This document shows positions 5,209 to 9,417 of a stretch of DNA of 9,417 nt, in pieces. A model generated the notes under the pieces. The model was not told the DNA's origin and made no database searches. It saw nothing but the letters and a program-made list of their open reading frames with translations. Source of the DNA: Geobacter sp. UBA6802 (GTDB lineage Bacteria; Desulfobacterota; Desulfuromonadia; Geobacterales; Pseudopelobacteraceae). The DNA lies in the NCBI GenBank assembly GCA_002452325.1, contig DKFG01000200.1, forward strand, positions 1 through 9,417, given 5' to 3'. The stretch's first letter is position 1. The number at the start of each line of letters is the position of its first letter. The position numbers and the translations under genes are program-made.

Positions 5209-6585
5209 ATGAACACAACACTTATTGATACCCATTGCCATATTTACTACGATGATTTCAAGCCGGACTGGGATCAGGTACTGGTGCGTGCTGAGGCAGC
5301 CGGCGTCAGGGGGATGATCGTCATCGGCGCCGACCCTGCCTCAAGCCGACAGGCTGTTGAGCTGGCTACAGACAATGCGGCCCTGTTCTGCACGGTGGGG
5401 ATCCACCCCCATGATGCAGCCGGGGTTACGGAAGAGACGATTGCAACTTTGCAGGAGCTGGCAACAGCCACCCCCAAATGTGTAGCCATCGGTGAGATCG
5501 GCCTTGATTTCTACCGCAACCACTCACCACGGGAGGATCAGGAGCGGATCTTCCGGCGTTTCCTGCAGATGGCCCGTGAGCTGGACAAACCGGTGGTGAT
5601 CCATGACCGGGATGCCCATGACCAAACCCTGGCCATGGTCAGGGAAGCAGGCGTGACCAAAGGTGTGATGCACTGTTTTTCCGGTGATCTGGACTTTGCC
5701 CGGCAGTGTATTGATCAAGGGCTGCATCTCTCCATACCCGGCACCATTACCTACCCTTCCAACGAGCAGTTGCGTGAGGTGGTGCGCAACGTGCCACTGG
5801 AGCGGCTGCTGCTGGAGACCGACTGTCCCTATCTCTCACCGGTGCCTCACCGCGGCAAGCGTAACGAACCGGCCTACACCCGCATTACTGCTGAAAAGGT
5901 GGCTGAACTGCGTGGACTGACCGTTGAAGATGTGGGCCGTATCACCACTATGAATGCCGGGCGACTGTTTGGTATCCCGCTCTGGTATTCCTCCACCAAG
6001 ATCGCGTACCGGATCAGGAATTCCCTCTACCTGAACATTACCAATCGCTGCTCCAACAGCTGTACCTTCTGTGCCAAGTTTGACGAATTTACGGTCAAGG
6101 GGCATAACCTGCTGCTGGATCATGAGCCGGGCTTTGAGGAGGTTATGGCAGCTATAGGACAGCCACAGGATATTGATGAGGTGGTGTTCTGCGGTTTTGG
6201 AGAGTCGCTGCTGCGTCTGGATCTGGTCAAGCAGGTGGCTGCCGCACTCAAACAGCGCGGCTACACAATCAGAATCAACAGCGATGGTCAGGCCAACCTG
6301 GCCCACGGCCGCAACATCCTGCCGGAACTGGCTGGACTGGTGGACAGCATCTCCATCAGCTTAAATGCAGCTGATGCCGCAACCTATGGCAGGCTCTGCA
6401 ACACCCCGTTTGGTGAAGCAGGCTGGCAGGGGGTCTGTGATTTCTTGCGTGAAGCGACCCGTTACATCCCGGATGTCACCGCAACCGCTGTCACGGTTCC
6501 GGGTGTTGATATCGAGGCCTGCCGCAGAGTGGCTGAAGGGCTGGGGGTGCAGTTCAGGGTACGGGAGTACGCCGAGGTTGGGTAG
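5209..6585 (+). CDS. tatD: TatD-family DNase fused to a radical SAM domain
   Basis: 458 residues from ATG 5209, the start that fits the family (LIDTHCH near the N-terminus); AGGG lies 5 nt before it. The frame stays open upstream to 5113 but that part is lysine-rich, unlike TatD. Residues 1-256 are a complete TatD metallo-hydrolase: H9/H11 (DTHCH), E96 (GEIGLDFY), H132 (VIHDRDA), H155 (MHCFSG) and D205 (ETDCPYLSP) are the metal ligands. Residues ~260-458 are a compact radical SAM domain with C281-x3-C285-x2-C288 (NRCSNSCTFCAK) for the 4Fe-4S cluster, a GFGE glycine motif (329-332) and an ISISLNA strand. This second part matches the 'TatD-associated radical SAM' family that is encoded beside or fused to TatD in other bacteria. 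Its reaction is unknown; DNA repair or nucleotide work is a reasonable guess only. The gene ends 2 nt from the stop of the convergent gene. Confidence 0.9.
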   Translation: MNTTLIDTHCHIYYDDFKPDWDQVLVRAEAAGVRGMIVIGADPASSRQAVELATDNAALFCTVGIHPHDAAGVTEETIATLQELATATPKCVAIGEIGLDFYRNHSPREDQERIFRRFLQMARELDKPVVIHDRDAHDQTLAMVREAGVTKGVMHCFSGDLDFARQCIDQGLHLSIPGTITYPSNEQLREVVRNVPLERLLLETDCPYLSPVPHRGKRNEPAYTRITAEKVAELRGLTVEDVGRITTMNAGRLFGIPLWYSSTKIAYRIRNSLYLNITNRCSNSCTFCAKFDEFTVKGHNLLLDHEPGFEEVMAAIGQPQDIDEVVFCGFGESLLRLDLVKQVAAALKQRGYTIRINSDGQANLAHGRNILPELAGLVDSISISLNAADAATYGRLCNTPFGEAGWQGVCDFLREATRYIPDVTATAVTVPGVDIEACRRVAEGLGVQFRVREYAEVG

Positions 6586-6591
6586 CGCTAC
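6582..6591. repeat. Palindrome supplying both convergent stop codons
   Basis: GTAGCGCTAC is a perfect 10-bp palindrome; its left half holds the TAG stop of the TatD fusion (6583-6585) and its right half, on the other strand, the TAG stop of the convergent small gene (6590-6588). No stem-loop terminator fits between the genes. Confidence 0.7.
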
Positions 6592-7046
6592 TGGTCTGAA
6601 GCCTGATGCTCTTCATAAATCCTTTTAAGATACGTGTGTGAAACCGTTTTCTTAAACTCTTTCTTAAAGTAGTCCGACAGCTGCCGCCACGAAAGCCCTT
6701 CTTCTTCCCTCAGTCTGACCAGTTCGGTCAGATAGTTTTTCTCCAGCGAGCTGCGCAGCCGTTTTTTGTACGGCTTGTGTTCCCGCACTAAAGGCAGCAC
6801 CTGTGGTGACTGCTCCAGCCAGAGCTGTTTCAGTACCATCAGAAATGCAGCGTAGCCGGTCTCACCAGTACGGCCTGCAGAGCCAATCCCCTGCGCCACC
6901 CACTGCTTGAATAGTTCGCGCTGACGGCGATGCACCTCAACACGCAGCCCTTCGTCAAGCCGGGCATACAACTCGCCCAGGGCACTACGCTGTTCTGCAG
7001 TCAGTCCGGTCAGCCGCTCTACGGTCTGCTCATCGAACATGGTCAT
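6588..7046 (-). CDS. Hypothetical protein with HTH-like C-terminus
   Basis: Not recognised. 152 residues from ATG 7046; GTG 7070 would add eight residues and ATG 7040 would remove two. None has a good ribosome site. The protein is entirely alpha-helical in appearance, highly charged and without cysteines or membrane segments. The N-terminal half contains long amphipathic helices (LTAEQRSALGELYARLDEGLRVEVHRRQRELF). Near the middle lies a basic stretch KPYKKRLRSSLEKNY. The C-terminal ~40 residues (LVRLREEEGLSWRQLSDYFKKEFKKTVSHTYLKRIYEE) read as a helix-turn-helix, 'GLSWRQLSDYF...VSHTYLKRI', like bacterial regulators or initiator-like DNA-binding segments. It is convergent with the TatD fusion and divergent from amrS. 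A small DNA-binding protein is the best guess. Base composition and codon use look ordinary for the region. Confidence 0.65.
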   Translation of the reverse strand: MTMFDEQTVERLTGLTAEQRSALGELYARLDEGLRVEVHRRQRELFKQWVAQGIGSAGRTGETGYAAFLMVLKQLWLEQSPQVLPLVREHKPYKKRLRSSLEKNYLTELVRLREEEGLSWRQLSDYFKKEFKKTVSHTYLKRIYEEHQASDQ

Positions 7047-7062
7047 ATCAGCAGGTTCTATC

Positions 7063-7087
7063 AGCGGCACTCAGCCACTGAGCGGCA
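7063..7087. promoter_or_regulatory. Operator-like repeat cluster upstream of the HTH gene
   Basis: The inverted repeat CTCAG-CCA-CTGAG (7070-7082) is embedded in two direct copies of AGCGGCA (7063-7069 and 7081-7087). It lies 17-41 nt upstream of the ATG at 7046 of the small HTH-like gene, so autoregulation is possible. No promoter is clear. Confidence 0.35.
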
Positions 7088-7140
7088 ATAGCAACAAAGG
7101 GCACTATCAGCACTATAAACATACTGCTTCTTCTACGCAT

Positions 7141-7160
7141 ATCAGACTCCACCAGACTCC
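7141..7160. repeat. 10-bp tandem repeat upstream of the amrS promoter
   Basis: ATCAGACTCC followed directly by ACCAGACTCC, 9 of 10 bases identical, about one helical turn each. It ends 13 nt before the candidate -35 of amrS, a position where activators or repressors often bind. Confidence 0.5.
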
Positions 7161-7173
7161 GAGAATCAACCGG

Positions 7174-7203
7174 TTGAACATTCACCGTGCAATCAGGTAT
7201 AGA
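7174..7203 (+). promoter_or_regulatory. Candidate sigma-70 promoter of amrS
   Basis: TTGAAC (7174-7179), 18-nt spacer, TATAGA (7198-7203). It would start transcription near 7210, giving a leader of about 36 nt that contains the GGGGGAGG ribosome site. Confidence 0.5.
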
Positions 7204-7245
7204 TATACCAGCCTTGAAGAAACTTGCAAGGGGGAGGTGGCTGCC

Positions 7246-8259
7246 ATGTCTCAGGAAGCGCTCTGTTTTGAACCGTTACCGCAGCAGACAGTGCGCTGCA
7301 CGCTCTGCCGGCACCGTTGTACTATCCCCGAAGGGAGGCGCGGCATCTGCCGGGTGAGGGAAAACCGTGGAGGGATGCTGTATTCCCTGGCAGCGGGTCT
7401 GCTGGTGGCTGAGCAGATTGACCCGATTGAAAAAAAACCGCTCTTCCATCTGTTGCCCGGCAGCCGCTGCTATTCCGTGGCATCAGTCGGCTGCAACTTC
7501 CGCTGCCTGCACTGTCAGAACGCCGACATTGCCCAGTACGATGACCAGGGGAGCGGTCGATTCCCCGGTCGGGTTGTTACACCGGAACAGACGGTCAGCG
7601 CTGCACTGCAGGCCGGTTGCCGCTCCATTGCCTTTACCTACACTGAGCCAACGGTCTGGTTTGAATATGCCCTGAAGACCGCAACGCTGGCAGCAGAGGC
7701 AGGGCTTTACACTGTCTTTGTCACCAACGGCTACATCACGCCGGAGGCACTCGGCATGGTCACGCCGGTACTGCACGCCGCCAATATCGATCTGAAGGGA
7801 TTTTCCGACGATTTCTACCACCGGGTCTGCGGTGCCCGGCTGGACCAGGTGCTGGAGGGGATTCGTGACTACCGCAGACGCGGAATATGGATTGAGATTA
7901 CCACCCTGATTATTCCGGGCGAAAACGACGACCAGCTACAGTTGGACGGTATTGCCCGCTTCATTGCCCAGGAACTGGGACCGGATACCCCCTGGCATAT
8001 CTCACGCTATTTTCCGCAGCACAGGATGCAGCACCCGGCCACCCCCCGGCAATCCCTTGACCGCGCCTTTGAGGCCGGCACCAGAGCCGGTCTCAGGCAT
8101 ATCTACCAAGGCAACATCGCTGATGCGCAAGAGCAAACCATCTGTCCGGCCTGCGGCATGGTGGTTATTGGACGGTCAGGCTACAGTATCACCAGCATCA
8201 ATCTGAAGGATGGCGCCTGCACACGGTGCGGCAGGCAGATTGCCGGAATCTGGGGATGA
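7246..8259 (+). CDS. amrS: AmmeMemoRadiSam-system radical SAM enzyme
   Basis: 337 residues from ATG 7246, with GGAGG 8 nt upstream; an open frame continues 5' but is not protein-like. N-terminal cysteines C18-x2-C21-x3-C25...C35 (RCTLCRHRCTIPEGRRGICR) are the family's opening. The radical SAM cluster motif is C83-x3-C87-x2-C90 (SVGCNFRCLHCQN). Typical blocks follow: SIAFTYTEPTVWFEY, FVTNGYITPEAL, ANIDLKGFSDDFY, WIEITTLIIPGENDD and WHISRYFPQHRM. Two C-terminal CxxC pairs (C300/C303 and C325/C328) look like a zinc ribbon. Length and architecture match AmrS, a relative of pyruvate-formate-lyase activating enzymes that often occurs with Memo and AMMECR1 homologues. Neither partner is in this window. 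The reaction is not established to my knowledge. The hotdog thioesterase starts 57 nt downstream and may be cotranscribed. Confidence 0.93.
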   Translation: MSQEALCFEPLPQQTVRCTLCRHRCTIPEGRRGICRVRENRGGMLYSLAAGLLVAEQIDPIEKKPLFHLLPGSRCYSVASVGCNFRCLHCQNADIAQYDDQGSGRFPGRVVTPEQTVSAALQAGCRSIAFTYTEPTVWFEYALKTATLAAEAGLYTVFVTNGYITPEALGMVTPVLHAANIDLKGFSDDFYHRVCGARLDQVLEGIRDYRRRGIWIEITTLIIPGENDDQLQLDGIARFIAQELGPDTPWHISRYFPQHRMQHPATPRQSLDRAFEAGTRAGLRHIYQGNIADAQEQTICPACGMVVIGRSGYSITSINLKDGACTRCGRQIAGIWG

Positions 8260-8267
8260 AAGAGGCA

Positions 8268-8288
8268 GGGTCAAGGGTCAAGGGTCAA
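8268..8288. repeat. Triple 7-bp tandem repeat GGGTCAA
   Basis: Three exact copies of GGGTCAA (8268-8274, 8275-8281, 8282-8288), followed by a partial GGTC. It fills most of the gap between the amrS stop and the thioesterase ribosome site. Such short heptamer arrays can change copy number by slippage; here that would only alter spacer length. Confidence 0.85.
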
Positions 8289-8316
8289 GGTCGGGCAGCT
8301 ACGGGAGGTTTGCAGG

Positions 8317-8772
8317 ATGTATGAGAAGATCTATGATGCGCCGGTAGTACAAGGTGAGGAACCGCCGTTTCAGTTGCCGGAATGGATTGCAACGGCGCCG
8401 TTTGAGGAACTGCTAGGGATGCAGATAGAAGAGGCGCTGGATGGCAGGGCCGTGCTGACCATGCCGTTCAAGGCGGCGCTCTGCCAGGGCAAGGGACTCA
8501 TGCACGGCGGTGCAGTGGTATCGCTGGCAGACACCGCCCTGGCCATGGCCATCAAGAGCCTGCTGCCGGAAGATACTGATTTTGTCACCACCAGGCTGGA
8601 TCTGACCTTTCATGCGCCGGTCTGCTGGGGCACGGTCCGGGCCCAGGCCCAGGTTGTCAGTCGCGATGATCGTACCATTGAGGGGATGACCGAGATCATC
8701 ACTGCAGAGGGAATCAAGGCAGCAACCTTCAGGGCAACCTTCAAAATACGGCGACCGCGATCCGTCAGCTGA
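8317..8772 (+). CDS. PaaI-type hotdog-fold thioesterase
   Basis: 151 residues; the ATG follows GGGAGG by 8 nt. The centre carries the PaaI/YbgC-like thioesterase signature, GLMHGGAVVSLADTALAMAI (residues 60-79). H63-G64-G65 begins the long hotdog helix, and D72 is the usual catalytic acid. DLTFHAP (residues 95-101) is the following beta strand, also typical of the family ('vdlnv.flrpa'). Such enzymes hydrolyse acyl- or aryl-CoA thioesters. The N-terminal ~25 residues (MYEKIYDAPVVQGEEPPFQLPEW) are longer than in minimal PaaI proteins. Substrate unknown. The 3' end overlaps the convergent sigma-54 activator gene by 8 bp. Possibly in an operon with amrS. Confidence 0.9.
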   Translation: MYEKIYDAPVVQGEEPPFQLPEWIATAPFEELLGMQIEEALDGRAVLTMPFKAALCQGKGLMHGGAVVSLADTALAMAIKSLLPEDTDFVTTRLDLTFHAPVCWGTVRAQAQVVSRDDRTIEGMTEIITAEGIKAATFRATFKIRRPRSVS

Positions 8773-9417
8773 TCTGCAGCCGTTTCATCTTCTCCACCAG
8801 GGTAGTCCGGTTCAGCCCCAGCAGCGTTGCAGCCCGAGCCTTAACATTGCCGGACATCTGCAGCGCCTTGACAATCAGTTTCCGTTCCAGTTCTTCTATG
8901 GCAGCAGGCAGGTCAATGCCGTCGGGCGAGAGTTCCAGACAGATCCCCCGTTGCGGCTGCAGTGCCTCCGACATCTCGCCTGGCAGGTCATCAACGCCAA
9001 TGGTATCGTGTTCGGTCAACGCCACCAGACGTTCAACCAGGTTCTCCAGCTCACGCACGTTGCCGGGCCAGCGGTACCGCTCAAGGGCATCAAGGGCCGG
9101 TTTACCCACGGTCATCACCGGTCTCCCCATCAGGCGGCAGAACTTCTCCATAAAATGACTTACCAACGGCAGCAGGTCTTCACGACGTTCCCTGAGCGGC
9201 GGTAGATTAACCGGGATGACGTTCAGGCGATAGTACAGATCCTCTCTGAAACTGCCCAGCCGCACCTGTTCCTCAAGATCGGCATTAGTGGCCGAGATAA
9301 CCCGTACATCCAGCTTGATCGCCTTAGTGCCCCCTACCCGCTCAACCTCCTGTTCCTGCAACACCCGCAACAGCTTTGACTGAAGCTGCATTGGCATGGT
9401 GCCGATCTCGTCCAGAA
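8765..9417 (-). CDS. NtrC-type sigma-54-dependent activator, C-terminal part
   Basis: 216 residues are visible; the 5' part lies beyond the right edge. It begins at the Walker B LDEIGTMPMQLQSKLLRVLQ. Then follow sensor I (VISATNADL), the arginine-finger segment (SFREDLYYRLNVIPVNLPPLRERREDL) and sensor II (WPGNVRELENLVERL). After a ~40-residue linker comes a Fis-type helix-turn-helix at the end (KARAATLLGLNRTTLVEKMKRLQIS). The GAFTGA loop and any receiver or PAS domain would lie upstream and cannot be seen. The last helix, 'LNRTTLVEKMKR', resembles flagellar-type activators (FleQ/FlrC) more than PilR, whose end is usually 'FRSLRYRL'. So although it is on the pilA strand about 4 kb upstream, it is unlikely to be PilR. 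Its last 8 bp overlap the thioesterase end. Confidence 0.93.
   Translation of the reverse strand, partial: LDEIGTMPMQLQSKLLRVLQEQEVERVGGTKAIKLDVRVISATNADLEEQVRLGSFREDLYYRLNVIPVNLPPLRERREDLLPLVSHFMEKFCRLMGRPVMTVGKPALDALERYRWPGNVRELENLVERLVALTEHDTIGVDDLPGEMSEALQPQRGICLELSPDGIDLPAAIEELERKLIVKALQMSGNVKARAATLLGLNRTTLVEKMKRLQIS

Noticed and set aside
4889..5212. Plus-strand Cys-rich reading frame of 107 codons upstream of the TatD fusion
   Set aside because: No ribosome site, overlaps the pilA promoter, odd composition that fits chance reading of the regulatory region, and its end overlaps the TatD start.
5836..6306. Long minus-strand frame antisense to the TatD-radical SAM gene
   Set aside because: Mirrors codon bias of the real gene; no start signal and no recognisable motif.
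7039..7245. Upstream extension of the amrS reading frame
   Set aside because: Low-complexity, not protein-like, overlaps the divergent gene and the promoter; ATG 7246 has a strong ribosome site.
8765..9417. Possibility that the NtrC-type activator is PilR, as it lies upstream of pilA on the same strand
   Set aside because: Its final helix (LNRTTLVEKMKR) is of the flagellar-activator kind, and four genes in between separate it from pilA.
1..9417. CRISPR arrays, tRNA/rRNA genes, transposases or integrases
   Set aside because: No regularly spaced repeats, no cloverleaf-like stretches noticed, and no protein with recombinase motifs in any credible frame.

Overview
The window looks like chromosome of a Geobacter-type deltaproteobacterium (Desulfuromonadota, Geobacterales). 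The main reason is a 74-residue type IV pilin of the short 'e-pilin' form, followed at once by a small secreted partner of the Geobacter PilA-C type. The moderate GC content (roughly 50-60% in most genes by eye, about 42-48% in the PilA-C gene and lower still in some toxin-antitoxin segments) fits the lower-GC Geobacterales such as Trichlorobacter better than high-GC G. sulfurreducens, but that is inference from composition and memory of the family.

Minus strand, right to left from about 4960: a sigma-54 promoter (GG-N10-GC spacing) leads into pilA (4843-4619) and the pilA-C-like gene (4595-4248), closed by a clear rho-independent terminator (4220-4191). Next comes an ABC-2 permease (4124-3330). 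Its likely ATPase partner appears only at the left edge of the window (133-1, cut by the window end). Between permease and ATPase lie three type II toxin-antitoxin modules of three different family pairings: AbrB-type/PIN (3243-2597), Phd-YefM/YoeB (1495-934) and FitA-like RHH/PIN (796-153). They surround a membrane-anchored protein with TPR-like helices and a pseudopilin-like C-terminus (2577-1693). All are collinear. Each antitoxin overlaps its toxin by 4 or 8 bp, and two modules carry recognisable promoter/operator elements. The YoeB module is bracketed by a 23-bp perfect direct repeat that is the 3' end of the TPR-like gene, so insertion or duplication left a scar. YoeB also reads past its usual C-terminus into a GC-rich REP-like hairpin.

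Plus strand, right part: a fused TatD nuclease / radical SAM protein (5209-6585); a convergent small protein of unknown function with a helix-turn-helix-like C-terminus (7046-6588); the AmmeMemoRadiSam-type radical SAM enzyme amrS (7246-8259); and a PaaI-type hotdog thioesterase (8317-8772). The last gene, on the minus strand (9417-8765), is the C-terminal half of an NtrC-type sigma-54 activator that overlaps the thioesterase tail to tail.

The two parts are functionally separate: a pilin operon with an ABC transporter locus colonised by toxin-antitoxin modules, and a set of metabolic or repair genes that includes two radical SAM enzymes. The most unusual points are the toxin-antitoxin 'plug-in' site with its duplicated gene end, the extended YoeB, the TatD-radical SAM fusion and the TPR/pseudopilin hybrid beside a pilin operon. 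No RNA gene, CRISPR array, transposase or integrase was seen.
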